A DNA stretch of 42,431 nt, from positions 1 through 42,431 of the forward strand of contig NZ_SLUN01000045.1 of assembly GCF_004340685.1 (NCBI RefSeq), read 5' to 3'. Shown piece after piece: positions 15,778-24,672 of this stretch. Every line of letters begins with the position of its first letter. Positions within the stretch are counted from its first letter, which is position 1. The stretch comes from Hydrogenispora ethanolica (lineage in GTDB: Bacteria; Bacillota; UBA4882; UBA8346). Both the position numbers and the translations under genes were made by a program. Under the pieces are notes generated by a model. It saw only the letters and a list, made by a program, of their open reading frames with translations. It was not told the origin of the DNA and ran no database searches.

Positions 15778-17175
15778 AGCGGCCAGCGCCTTCCGGAGCC
15801 GGTTGATTCCTTCGCGCAGTTCCGCCTCGCTCAAATGGGCGTATCCCAGGATGAGCTGACTCCGGTGGCGGCCCGGAATGGCGGCGTGCGCCTCCACCGG
15901 CACGGCGCCGACCCCGGACTGTTCCAGCCTTTCCAGCAAGTCCGGCGTGAACTCGACCCCCGCGAACTCGGCCACGATATGCATTCCGGCGGCCCCGCCG
16001 TGAACGGCGACTCCTTCTCCGAACGCTCCGGCCAGACAGTCCAGCAAAACATCGCGTCGCTTTTGATAGACTTTCCTCATCCGGGCGATATGCCGTTCCA
16101 ATTGGCCGCTCTCGATGAAGCGCGTCAAGGTGAGTTGATTCAGGGAGTTGGAGTGATGATCGCCGAGCCGTTTCCATTCCCTGAACTGCTCCACCAGGGG
16201 GAGCGGCAGGACCAGATAGCCGAGGCGCAGCGAGGGAAAGAGCGTCTTGCTGAAAGTGCCGGCGTAGATCACCCGGTCCGGGGCCAATTCCTGCAGCGAG
16301 CTGACGGGCAGGCTCCGGAAGCGGAACTCGCTGTCATAGTCATCCTCCACCAGGTAGCAACCGGCCGTCCGGGCGAAGCGGACCAATTCCAGCCGGCGTT
16401 GGACGGGCAGGATCCCGCCCAGCGGAAATTGGTGCGACGGGGTGACGAAAATAAAGGCCGGACGGCCTCCGGCCGGCAGCCGCGCGGTGACGATTCCCTG
16501 GCCGTCCACGGGGACGGGCAGCAGCCGCGCGGTATGATAGCCGAAGATCTGCCGGACATTGCGATTGGTGGGATCCTCCAGCCAGGCCTCGCGGTCCGGC
16601 CCGAGCAGGCACTTGGCAACCAGCGTCAGCGCCTGTTTGGCGCCGGTGGTCACCAGGATCTGCTGCGGATCGCAGCGGATCCCCCGGGTCTTCTGCAGGT
16701 ACGCCGCCAGGGTCTGGCGCAGCTCCGGCCGGCCCTGCGGGTAATCATAGCCCAGAGCGGTCAGGGGCGCTTCGTTCATGATCTGCAGCGCCAATCGGCC
16801 CCACTTGTAGCGGGGAAACAGCTCCAGCGCCGGCGTGCCGCTGTGAAAACAGATCGTATCCGCCGCCAGCGGCTGGCTCGCAAACGCCGTCAGCCGGTAT
16901 TCCGCCATCGTCTCCGGAACGGCCGGGCAAGCCGCTCCCTCGGCCACATAGATCCCGGAACCGGGCACGCTGGCCAGATACCCTTCGGCGATCAGCATTT
17001 CATAAGCTTCGATCACCGTATTCCGGGAGATATTCAGATTCAGGGCCAACTCGCGGGTCGAAGGAAGCTTCTCGCCGGCCGGCAATCCGCCGTCCAGAAT
17101 CATCCCTCGAATTTGCCGGTAGATCTGTTGGATGTAAGGGTTGCCTGCTTCCTTCCGCAGATGGATATGGACCAT
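15769..17175 (-). CDS. MocR-type regulator (GntR winged helix fused to aminotransferase fold)
   Basis: This 468-residue regulator has an N-terminal GntR winged helix (about 1-75; IYRQIRGMILDGGLPAGEKL, then LPSTRELALNLNISRNTV) and a C-terminal class I aminotransferase-like domain. The lysine expected to bind pyridoxal phosphate is in AGTFSKTLFPSLRLGYL, preceded by YDSEF (VEDDYDSEFR) and TTGAKQALTLV. MocR proteins bind PLP or amino-compound ligands and control PLP, GABA, taurine or transport genes, usually adjacent ones. Here it is convergent with the EamA gene, overlapping it by 9 bp, and lies 36 bp after the HD-domain gene on its own strand. The target is unknown. Confidence 0.92.
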   Translation of the reverse strand: MVHIHLRKEAGNPYIQQIYRQIRGMILDGGLPAGEKLPSTRELALNLNISRNTVIEAYEMLIAEGYLASVPGSGIYVAEGAACPAVPETMAEYRLTAFASQPLAADTICFHSGTPALELFPRYKWGRLALQIMNEAPLTALGYDYPQGRPELRQTLAAYLQKTRGIRCDPQQILVTTGAKQALTLVAKCLLGPDREAWLEDPTNRNVRQIFGYHTARLLPVPVDGQGIVTARLPAGGRPAFIFVTPSHQFPLGGILPVQRRLELVRFARTAGCYLVEDDYDSEFRFRSLPVSSLQELAPDRVIYAGTFSKTLFPSLRLGYLVLPLPLVEQFREWKRLGDHHSNSLNQLTLTRFIESGQLERHIARMRKVYQKRRDVLLDCLAGAFGEGVAVHGGAAGMHIVAEFAGVEFTPDLLERLEQSGVGAVPVEAHAAIPGRHRSQLILGYAHLSEAELREGINRLRKALAASG

Positions 17176-17211
17176 GCCGTCACTTCCCAGCCTGTGGATT
17201 CAACGGCGGCC

Positions 17212-17712
17212 TCAGCCGTTGCCGAACATGGCGTCGCAAAGAGCCGCGCCGGTCCGGGTCCTGAAATACTTCTCCCGAATGCTCCGGACTGCCGGCGGCT
17301 CCATGCCGTCTTCAAAGATATTGACCAGGAAGTCGGCTTCCACCAGGATCTGAAAGTCCAATCCGTCGATCCGGGCGTAGCTGTGGTGGTGGCCGATGAG
17401 AAATGCCAAACGCTCCCGGAAGCCGGCGGACAGCTCCATATCGGCCAACAGCTCCAGCGCCACGCCCGGCCCCAGTTCTTCCTGATAGTGGGCGGCGGCG
17501 GATTGATAGCGCAGCTCCGCCTCTTTGATCCCGATATCGTGCAACAGCGCCGCCGTCTCCAACAGGATGAGTTCGGCGTCGGGGAGGCCCTCCATGCTCC
17601 CGATATGGACCGCCAGGCTATGGACTTTCAGGGCATGATTGATCCGCCGCAGATCCTTGCCGAAATACCCGATCATTCTCCCTTTGACTTGCTCAACCGG
17701 AGCATTTTCCAT
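17212..17712 (-). CDS. HD-domain phosphohydrolase
   Basis: This 166-residue protein has a single HD domain. The metal ligands are His in NHALKVHS, the HD pair in AALLHDIGIKEAE and the histidines in FLIGHHHSY, followed by an Asp in EADFLVNIFEDG, matching the H...HD...H...D pattern of small HD phosphohydrolases such as the nucleotide-acting ones. ATG 17712 (MENAPVEQ) has AAGGAGG about 8 nt before it; an upstream in-frame ATG lacks this. It lies between the acidic partner of the radical SAM protein (110 bp upstream) and the MocR gene (36 bp downstream), all on the minus strand. The exact substrate is unknown. Confidence 0.85.
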   Translation of the reverse strand: MENAPVEQVKGRMIGYFGKDLRRINHALKVHSLAVHIGSMEGLPDAELILLETAALLHDIGIKEAELRYQSAAAHYQEELGPGVALELLADMELSAGFRERLAFLIGHHHSYARIDGLDFQILVEADFLVNIFEDGMEPPAVRSIREKYFRTRTGAALCDAMFGNG

Positions 17713-17822
17713 GTTTTGTTCCTCCTTTATCCATGGGTTCAAGCGAAAATGCCGGAACCCATGATTGAACCAAAATTACGAGCACTACCCGTCTCCGGTA
17801 TCTCGACCCGCTTTTTTGATCG

Positions 17823-18542
17823 TCATGGTAAATCCAGCATTTCCCGGAACTTGTCGACTACGGCCGCCCCAGCTTTGCTCCGGGCCGGTTCCGGCGGCGC
17901 GGTTAGCCATTCATCCTCGTCCGCCGCGTCAACATCTTCCACCAGCGCTTGGCCATACTCCTCCCAAACCGCATATAGCGCCCGGTAATCTCCTTCCATC
18001 AACTGGTGGCGAATTCTGGTCAACAACGCCAGGAGTGGGTCATTCGGTTCATAATCCGTACGGTCGGTTTCGCCGTCAACTTCGTCTGCCGTTTCCGCAT
18101 CATCGTCCTCCATAAAGTCCCAGTCATCGTCGGAACCCAAATAGTCACCTTTCAGGCGGCAGTGAATTGCCACCACTACGCGCTCGCCATAACAGGCAAT
18201 ATCGATTCCCAAATCTTCTTTGCCTCTAAAATCGTACTGCTGAAGCTCGGCCTGTCGTTCAGGGGAAGCGTTAAAGGCGATCGCCAATAACCACCAATCA
18301 TAGCTCTCGGAGTACATCACATCATAATAGTCGCGCATCAACGCTTCCCAACCGCCCGGGATGTCGTAGCCATCCACGTTATATACGAAACTGACCGTCC
18401 GGGGCGTCGGCCGCGCCCGGCTTGAAAGTCCGGCCACCGCCCGGCGGGCTTCCTTGCCGAGCGGTTTGTCCACCGCCGCAAACTCATAGGATGTGGAGCT
18501 ATGATCGGACGCAAACCCGTTCCGAATACTAATAATCTTCAC
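17823..18542 (-). CDS. acidic protein overlapping the radical SAM gene; unnamed family
   Basis: This 239-residue protein has no catalytic motif that I recognise. It opens with MKIISIRNGFASDHSSTSYE, then AVDKPLGKEARRAVAGLSSR, an aromatic-rich centre (DYYDVMYSESYDWWLLAIAF), a strongly acidic stretch (about 135-165) and a helical C-terminal part containing LMEGDYRALYAVWEEYG. The segments YEFAAVDKPL, LSSRARPT and GDYRALY resemble a widespread uncharacterised family whose members often begin YYEF..DRPL and contain GDLRALYLGWL; this recollection was not checked. Its start overlaps the radical SAM stop by 14 bp, so the two are co-translated. It may be the substrate or partner of that enzyme, or a separate regulatory protein. 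The SSTSYE segment is a candidate modification site only by inference. Confidence 0.75.
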   Translation of the reverse strand: MKIISIRNGFASDHSSTSYEFAAVDKPLGKEARRAVAGLSSRARPTPRTVSFVYNVDGYDIPGGWEALMRDYYDVMYSESYDWWLLAIAFNASPERQAELQQYDFRGKEDLGIDIACYGERVVVAIHCRLKGDYLGSDDDWDFMEDDDAETADEVDGETDRTDYEPNDPLLALLTRIRHQLMEGDYRALYAVWEEYGQALVEDVDAADEDEWLTAPPEPARSKAGAAVVDKFREMLDLP

Positions 18543-20265
18543 GATCAGACAACCTCCCTTTCAAAATCCAGCGCGGATAGGCATGACCGGTTTCGTCTCC
18601 GGCCTCATCAGTAACCCAGTCGGCGATCTCGTCCAGCGTGGCAAACGGAGCCCCTCCCGAAGTAAAGCCGATACTCTCCTGAATGTCGAGCAACAACTCG
18701 TGATCCGCAGCGGCATAACCATAGTAAGCAGTCAGTCTGCGTCCGGTGGAACGCGGATCGCTATTCCGCAACCCCGGGGTATCCTTCAATTCCCGGACCG
18801 CCCGTTCCTGGCCGACTCCGTAACGTTCCATGTACTGGGCGACACTGATCCCGCCATGCTTTTGGCAGTATTCTTTCAGATCCAGTTTTCGCCCTGCTTT
18901 TCCAAGCCGGGGCGGCTCCGGATAAACCGGGCCGGGACAACCGGGATCCGCGCCCCAAAAATCGTCGGCAAATACCCGGCAACCGCCGCACTGATATTTG
19001 GCTTTGCAAATGCCGCAAGCCGTCTCCTCAAACCCGCCTTTCTCCCGGAAATGGCGGTATGACCGTAACCGCGGCGACCGCGCCCAAAGCTCGCGCACCG
19101 GATCGGTCAGGATATTTCCAATCCGGCATTCGGAGTGAATGAGTTGCGAACACGGAAAGATCGAGCCGTCGGGCGTCAGCGCCAGAATGCGCTCAGCGGC
19201 CGCGCAACCCTTGATTCCGGCGGCGGAAGCCTTATCCGGCGCCAGGAATCGTTGCAGGAAGCTCAAACCGCAGTCAACCCGGATATCCAACTCCGGAAAA
19301 TTACGGACCGTTTGCGCCAAAACGGTTTCAAACCGGCGTAAAGTTTGCGGGGTCGGATTTTGCTTGATCCAACGTCCGATTTCGGCCGGTGGCTTATAGC
19401 GCAGCAGAATCAGCCGGGAGATTCCGGTTTGCGCAATCAGTTCACAGATGGTCGTGAAGTTCCGGATCACCGTATTGGACAAGATCAAATTAACGCCGCA
19501 AAACAAGCCTAAATCGGCGGTGGCTTTCAGCAAATCGGATAGCCGGGAGATCTCCGTCCGCGGCGACCCCAGTAACCGTTCGTCCCTCAAGCCAAAATGC
19601 AGCGAGCGAACCTCTCCGGCCAGGCGGCGGAGTAAAGGCGGAGCGATCCGTTCCAGCCCGGTGGTGACATGGACCACCATGCCATTTTCCCGTGCCCGGG
19701 CGGCGAGTTGCGGCAAATCCTCCCGGACTAACGGCTCGCCGCCGCCCATCGCCAATTGGAAGACGCCCCAAGCCGCCAAGGTATCCAACATCTGAAAAGC
19801 GGCAGCGGTCGTCATTTCCATTTGAAACTCGCCCGGAAAGCGGGCCGTGTAACAATCCGGGCAATTGGAGGGGCACCGGTACGTCACCGCCCAATGGACC
19901 GTTTCCGGAGCGACCAGCCGTCCCGTTTCGGGCCAAACCGGCCGCGGCCCGGAAGCGTCGAGGCCTGAAGCCTGGTCGTCGCAAACCGGTATCATTTCGT
20001 CGCGTTTAACTTGACGTTGAATAACACCCCGCTGCAAAAACTGCTTCATGATGCTGGCAACTCCGGCCCGGGCAGTTTCATGATTGCCGTGAAGGACTGG
20101 AGCATTTACCGGGATCCCCTGGCGCGCCATCCATAACAAACTAAAGGCTTCCCGGTCAAGTTCCATGGTGAGACCGGTTTTCGTATCAAAGGCGATCCCC
20201 CCGAAACTTTCGCGACGTAACCGCACATTGCCGGATAGAAGATAATAATCTCCTTCGTTTAACAA
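18529..20265 (-). CDS. radical SAM/SPASM enzyme with PqqD-like N-terminal domain
   Basis: This 578-residue enzyme carries an N-terminal segment (about 7-90) that resembles a PqqD/RRE peptide-binding domain (VRLRRESFGGIAFDTKTG). The radical SAM core follows, with the iron-sulfur motif CPSNCPDC (Cys131, 135, 138) and GGGEP (about 174-178). A SPASM region supplies cysteines for auxiliary clusters at about 354, 372, 380, 417, 420, 426, 429 and 443 (CGICKAKYQCGGC). About 120 further residues contain a helix-turn-helix-like stretch (ISVAQYMERYGVGQERAV). Such enzymes modify ribosomal peptides or proteins, as PqqE and mycofactocin maturases do. The start is TTG 20265 behind GAGGAA. No short precursor peptide gene is seen; the overlapping acidic gene is the best candidate partner. 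Confidence 0.88.
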   Translation of the reverse strand: MLNEGDYYLLSGNVRLRRESFGGIAFDTKTGLTMELDREAFSLLWMARQGIPVNAPVLHGNHETARAGVASIMKQFLQRGVIQRQVKRDEMIPVCDDQASGLDASGPRPVWPETGRLVAPETVHWAVTYRCPSNCPDCYTARFPGEFQMEMTTAAAFQMLDTLAAWGVFQLAMGGGEPLVREDLPQLAARARENGMVVHVTTGLERIAPPLLRRLAGEVRSLHFGLRDERLLGSPRTEISRLSDLLKATADLGLFCGVNLILSNTVIRNFTTICELIAQTGISRLILLRYKPPAEIGRWIKQNPTPQTLRRFETVLAQTVRNFPELDIRVDCGLSFLQRFLAPDKASAAGIKGCAAAERILALTPDGSIFPCSQLIHSECRIGNILTDPVRELWARSPRLRSYRHFREKGGFEETACGICKAKYQCGGCRVFADDFWGADPGCPGPVYPEPPRLGKAGRKLDLKEYCQKHGGISVAQYMERYGVGQERAVRELKDTPGLRNSDPRSTGRRLTAYYGYAAADHELLLDIQESIGFTSGGAPFATLDEIADWVTDEAGDETGHAYPRWILKGRLSDREDY

Positions 20266-21084
20266 ATTGAGTTCCTCGTTTTTTATTGATTTGTCGTAAT
20301 ATTTCGATCCGTTCCGATAAATCCCTTTCGCAAACGCAAAGATAAAGAAATCGTATATCGCAACTTTCCCAATTCAGTGTAGCTTCTGAAGTCCCTTCGT
20401 TGGCGAGCGCCGTTTTTTATTCCCCGTTTGATTCCGGCTTGCCGAAGTAGGTTAAGCCAAAGAACGTCAATCCGGATCAAAAATCCGATTCCCAAGGACA
20501 AATTTCAATTTTTGATCCATGAATTTTAATTCTTCAGCCGGGAAATACGGTTCTCCTGGTGGAATTTTCAATTTTCAAGACGGAAAATTCGATTTTCGAG
20601 AGCAATATTTCAATTTCCGGAATCAAAATTCCAATTCTTTATTCCGAGATTTCAATTCTCCATCTTGAAATTTCAATTTTCCACTCCGGAAATTCTATTT
20701 TCATGATGGAAAATTCAATTATCCGCCCGACAAATTTATTTGGCTGGGCCATAATTACGATTTCGAAGATGAATTAATCATTTTTACGCCAATCTTAAAT
20801 TATTCTCCCGATCGAAATGAAAATGAATGAATTCAGTTTTTTCGCTGAGCCGGCTCTTTCCCGCCGGCCCGGCGCCAATTCCACGGCTGCCGCGCCGCGC
20901 GGCGGCGGGATCAACTGTTTACCGTACTGCAATGTAACGGACCAGGACTTTGCGGTTCACCGTTGAAATGCATTACATGGGGGGAGTTGACCTTAAATGC
21001 CTGGTAAAAAGTTTAAAATACAGATTGCTTTTGCCAGGGATGGGTGGAAAAGGAGTTTAACAGATTACAAGGAGAGTGGACAGC
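20266..21084. other. intergenic region with a tandem array
   Basis: These 819 bp separate the radical SAM gene from the divergent chemoreceptor gene. They hold the 21-bp array at 20479-20771, then a GC-rich palindromic stretch near 20880-20910 and an AT-rich stretch close to the chemoreceptor start. No convincing gene, and no -35/-10 pair that I would defend, was found on either strand. Confidence 0.5.
20479..20771. repeat. AT-rich degenerate tandem array, 21-bp period
   Basis: About fourteen units follow one another, nearly all exactly 21 bp. A typical unit is GAAATTTCAATTTTC plus six variable bases (20667-20687); further units start at 20562, 20583, 20604, 20625, 20646, 20688, 20709, 20730 and 20751, and one unit (20542-20561) has 20 bp. 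The AT core is conserved while the last six bases vary. The period equals two turns of B-DNA, so the A/T tracts are phased and the DNA is probably curved. The plus-strand frame stays open as heptads (x-[IN]-S-I-F-x-x) but lacks a ribosome-binding site, so coding is unlikely. Confidence 0.9.
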
Positions 21085-24000
21085 ATGAAATGGTTCAATG
21101 ATTTACCCATCCGATTCAAGATCGTCATCAGTACCGGCATCCTGCTGATACTCGCTTTCGGAGCCGTCGGCCTGGTCTCGTACCGGGCGGCGCTGGACGC
21201 CATGGAGCAGAGCACCAGCTCATTGATGATGAATACCGCCAAGAACAGCGCGCACTTGGCGACCAGGGAGATCGAGACGCTGATGGCCAAGGTGGAAGGC
21301 CTGGCGGTCCGGCAAGAGATCCGCTCCATGAATTGGCCGGTCCAGTTGGCGGTGCTCCGCGCCGAGATGCAGCGGATCGGCTGCTACCGCATGGGTGTGC
21401 TCGACCTGGACGGCAACGCCCGCTATACCAGCGGCGAACCGAAGAATTTGGCGGAACGCCCCTTCTTTCAAAAGGCGCGCCAGGGGATCACCAATATCAG
21501 CGAACCCTTGACCAGCAAGAACGATCAAAAGACGGTCGTCGTGATCGCCAGCCCCATCCGCGATCAGGCCGGCCAGGTCCGCGGGGTGCTCTTCGCCACT
21601 TTTGACTGGTTTGGGGTGGGCCAGCTGATCAAGAATATCGAGGTGGCCGGCGGCCAAGGCTATGCCTTCATACTGGACCAAAACGGCACGACCATCGCCC
21701 ATCCCCGGACCGAACTGGTGGTCCGGCAGGATAACAGTTTCGCAAACGTGAAGAAAGACCCCCGGCTCAAGGAGCTGGTGGCCCTGGAACAGCGCATGGT
21801 GAAGGGCGAGTCCGGGGTCGGCGGCTATCCCTATCAGGGTTCCGCCAGGCTGATGGCCTACGCCCCGCTCCCCGGGATCGGCTGGTCGCTGGCGATCACC
21901 GCGCCCAAGGCGGTCCTTTTCAAAGGAGCCTATGACCTCGGGCGGAACTTTTTGCTGATCTCGCTGACCGCGCTGGTCCTGGTGCTCGGAAGCATCTTTT
22001 GGATCACCCGGACCTATGTCAGCCGGCCCATTGCCCGGCTGTTACAGGCCGCCAAGCAACTGGCGGCGGGCGATATCCGGGTGAACGTGGCGGCCTCCTC
22101 CGGGGACGAGATCGGCGACCTGATGCACGCCTTCGACGAGATGACCGCCAACATCCGGGAACAAGCCCAGGTTGCGGGGCGGATCGCCGCTGGCGATCTG
22201 GATGTCGCCATCCGGGCCCGTTCCGACGCGGATATCCTGTCCCACAGCCTGAGCCGGATGGCCGAGTCGCTGCGCAACCTGATCGCCGAGGCCGACCGGC
22301 TGACCCATTCGGCCATCTCCGGCGATCTGCGGGCCCGGGGCGACCAAGCCCGCTTTGAAGGCGCCTACGCCGCGATCATCGCCGGGTTTAACCAAACCCT
22401 GGACGCGGTGATCCAGCCCTTGCAGATGACGGCCGGATATATCAGCCAAATCGGCCGGGGCGAGATTCCGGCCAAGATTACCGACAACTATCCCGGCGAC
22501 TTCCGGCAGATCAAAGAAAGCATCAACGCCTGCATCGACGGCTTGGGCGCCCTGGTCGAAAGCAACGCGGTGCTGCAGCGGATGGCGTTGAACGACTTCA
22601 CGCTGGACTTGGAAGGGGATTACCCCGGCGTCTACGGCGAGATTACTCACGCCATCCATGAGGTCCGCGAATGCCTGCTGACGATTCAAAGGGTCACCAA
22701 CGCTCTGGCTCGGGGCGATTTCCACGCCTTGCCCCTACTGAAAGAGGCCGGGAAGCGCAGCGAAAATGATCAACTGCTGCCGGCGTTCGTGGCGATGATG
22801 GAAAGCGTGCAAGGACTGATCCACGAGTCGTTGCGCCTGTCCGAGGCGGCGGTCGCCGGAAAGCTGGAGGCGCGCGGCGACGCGGCGCAATTTGCCGGCG
22901 ACTACGGCCGGGTGATCGCGGGTTTTAACCAAACCCTGGATGCAATCGTCGCTCCTTTGCAAGACGCCATGAAGGTGCTCCAGAAGATGGGCGTCAACGA
23001 TTTCTCGCTGGAGATGGATCGGGAGCAGTACCAGGGAATGCTGCGCCAGTTTGCGGCGGAGATCAATGCTGTCCGCGACCGGCTGCTCAGTTTGCAGGAT
23101 ATCGCCGTCCGGGTGGCCGGCGGCGACACCTCCCGCCTGGCGGAGTTCCGGGAGATCGGCAAACGCTCCGAACATGATCAGCTGCTGCCCGCTTTCACCG
23201 CCATGATGCAGAGCATTCAGAACCTGATCGACGAGGTGAACCGGCTGTCCGGCGCCGCACTGGCCGGCGACTTGACGGTCCGCGGCGATGCCGGACGTTT
23301 CGCCGGCGGCTACCAAAAGATCGTAACCGGATTCAACCAGACGCTGGATGCCGTTCTGGCGCCCATCGCCGAGGCCTCCGGCGTCTTGCAGCAGATCGCC
23401 GAGGGAAACCTGGATACCGGGGTGACCGGAGCCTATCAGGGGGATCATGCCCGGATCGCCCGGGCCGTGAACCACACCCTGTCCTCCTTCAACCAGGTGC
23501 TGCTGGAGTTGGATCGCGCCGCGGCGCAAGTGGCCATCGGCGCCGAACACATCTCCGACTCCAGCCAGGTTCTCTCCCAGGCCGCCACCGAACAGGCCAG
23601 CACCGTCCAGGAGATTACCGCCTCGATGACCGAGATCGCCGCCCAAACCCGTCAAAATGCCGTCAACGCCGGCCAGGCCAACCAGCTTTCGGGGGCCGCC
23701 CAAGAGCAGGCCGCCCTGGGCAACGACCGGATGCAGCAGATGCTGGCGGCGATGGCGGAGATCGCCGCGGCCTCCACCGACATCTCCAAGATCATCAAGG
23801 TCATCGATGAGATCGCTTTTCAAACCAACATCCTGGCCCTGAACGCGGCAGTCGAGGCGGCCCGCGCCGGCCAGCACGGCAAGGGTTTCGCGGTGGTGGC
23901 CGAGGAAGTCCGCAACTTGGCGGCGCGCAGCGCCACCGCTGCCAAAGAGACCACCGCGCTGATCGAGGGCTCCGTCCGGAAGGTGGCGGCGGGAACCGCA

Positions 24001-24402
24001 ATCGCCAATGAGACGGCGGAGGCCCTGACCCGCATCGTCGAGGGGGTCTCCCAGACCGCCGTCCTGGTCGGAGAGATCGCCGCGGCCTCCAACGAACAGG
24101 CCACCGGCATCGCCCAGGTCAATCAGGGCCTCCATCAAGTAGCCCAGGTCACCCAGACCCATACCGCCACCACCGAGCAGAGCGCGGCGGCCAGCGAGGA
24201 GCTGGCGAGCCAGGCCGAGCGGCTGAAAGGCATGCTCCTGCGGTTCAAACTCAAAGGCAATTCCGTTCCGGCCGGGGATTCGGCTCTGGCGGACCCGGCG
24301 CGGGACGGAGCCGGTGAAACCATCCGCCCGAGCCGGCGGCCAGTCGCGGCGGCCGGCGGGGATCAGCCCCTTCCGAATCCGCTGGACTTCGGGAAGTACT
24401 GA
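21085..24402 (+). CDS. methyl-accepting chemotaxis protein with repeated HAMP-like modules
   Basis: This 1105-residue chemoreceptor is about twice the usual length. It has a membrane helix near residues 10-35, an extracytoplasmic Cache-type sensor domain (about 40-270, with [11 protein letters not shown]-like and [15 protein letters not shown] motifs), a second helix (about 285-305) and a HAMP domain ([18 protein letters not shown]). Three long repeats follow, each containing GFNQTLDAV or GFNQTLDAI and two carrying GKRS plus (E/N)DQLLPAF, which look like concatenated HAMP modules. The cytoplasmic signalling hairpin has [26 protein letters not shown] lies before ATG 21085. The last four residues are not a CheR-docking pentapeptide. 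It is monocistronic. The ligand is unknown. Confidence 0.95.
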   Translation: MKWFNDLPIRFKIVISTGILLILAFGAVGLVSYRAALDAMEQSTSSLMMNTAKNSAHLATREIETLMAKVEGLAVRQEIRSMNWPVQLAVLRAEMQRIGCYRMGVLDLDGNARYTSGEPKNLAERPFFQKARQGITNISEPLTSKNDQKTVVVIASPIRDQAGQVRGVLFATFDWFGVGQLIKNIEVAGGQGYAFILDQNGTTIAHPRTELVVRQDNSFANVKKDPRLKELVALEQRMVKGESGVGGYPYQGSARLMAYAPLPGIGWSLAITAPKAVLFKGAYDLGRNFLLISLTALVLVLGSIFWITRTYVSRPIARLLQAAKQLAAGDIRVNVAASSGDEIGDLMHAFDEMTANIREQAQVAGRIAAGDLDVAIRARSDADILSHSLSRMAESLRNLIAEADRLTHSAISGDLRARGDQARFEGAYAAIIAGFNQTLDAVIQPLQMTAGYISQIGRGEIPAKITDNYPGDFRQIKESINACIDGLGALVESNAVLQRMALNDFTLDLEGDYPGVYGEITHAIHEVRECLLTIQRVTNALARGDFHALPLLKEAGKRSENDQLLPAFVAMMESVQGLIHESLRLSEAAVAGKLEARGDAAQFAGDYGRVIAGFNQTLDAIVAPLQDAMKVLQKMGVNDFSLEMDREQYQGMLRQFAAEINAVRDRLLSLQDIAVRVAGGDTSRLAEFREIGKRSEHDQLLPAFTAMMQSIQNLIDEVNRLSGAALAGDLTVRGDAGRFAGGYQKIVTGFNQTLDAVLAPIAEASGVLQQIAEGNLDTGVTGAYQGDHARIARAVNHTLSSFNQVLLELDRAAAQVAIGAEHISDSSQVLSQAATEQASTVQEITASMTEIAAQTRQNAVNAGQANQLSGAAQEQAALGNDRMQQMLAAMAEIAAASTDISKIIKVIDEIAFQTNILALNAAVEAARAGQHGKGFAVVAEEVRNLAARSATAAKETTALIEGSVRKVAAGTAIANETAEALTRIVEGVSQTAVLVGEIAAASNEQATGIAQVNQGLHQVAQVTQTHTATTEQSAAASEELASQAERLKGMLLRFKLKGNSVPAGDSALADPARDGAGETIRPSRRPVAAAGGDQPLPNPLDFGKY

Positions 24403-24435
24403 GCGGCGTTTTTCGCATATCTCATCATGGTAGCA

Positions 24436-24627
24436 AGAGACCCTTCGCAGTAAGCGCAATGTCATCAAGCTATCGTGGAAAAATTTAGCTGGCAAAATTG
24501 AACGCCAACCGGGGCATGAATGCCCCGGTTGGCCCGCATATCGTCTACATCGTAGGCACCGTTGAAACCAAATTCCAAGATATGTAATCATCGCTTGACG
24601 ACATTGCGCTTACCGCGAAGGGTCTCT
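24436..24627. mobile_element. MITE-like palindromic element, copy 1
   Basis: Terminal inverted repeats of 35 bp (24436-24470 and 24593-24627) match at 33 positions; each begins AGAGACCCTTCGC. In the centre GCCAACCGGGGCAT and ATGCCCCGGTTGGC form a perfect 14-bp hairpin (24504-24533) with a 2-nt loop. It encodes no protein and has no transposase. It sits between the convergent chemoreceptor and isomerase genes, where a strong hairpin could also stop transcription. A second, altered copy lies at 41127-41430 in inverted orientation. Confidence 0.85.
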
Positions 24628-24672
24628 CGGCTTGAGCGCGATCCCAAGCGGCGTTCCGGTCGGCCGGCCGCC

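Noticed and set aside
15835-17988. 717-codon plus-strand open frame
   Set aside because: It is antisense to the MocR and HD genes, whose motifs are clear; high GC makes long antisense frames common.
20283-20501. 72-codon minus-strand frame just upstream of the radical SAM gene, considered as a precursor peptide
   Set aside because: It starts with TTG inside the tandem array, lacks a ribosome-binding site and has no core-like composition.
20559-20777. 72-codon plus-strand frame of heptad repeats (ENSIFES-like)
   Set aside because: It is the in-frame reading of the 21-bp AT-rich array. It starts with GTG, has no ribosome-binding site, and an array with a period divisible by three stays open by chance.
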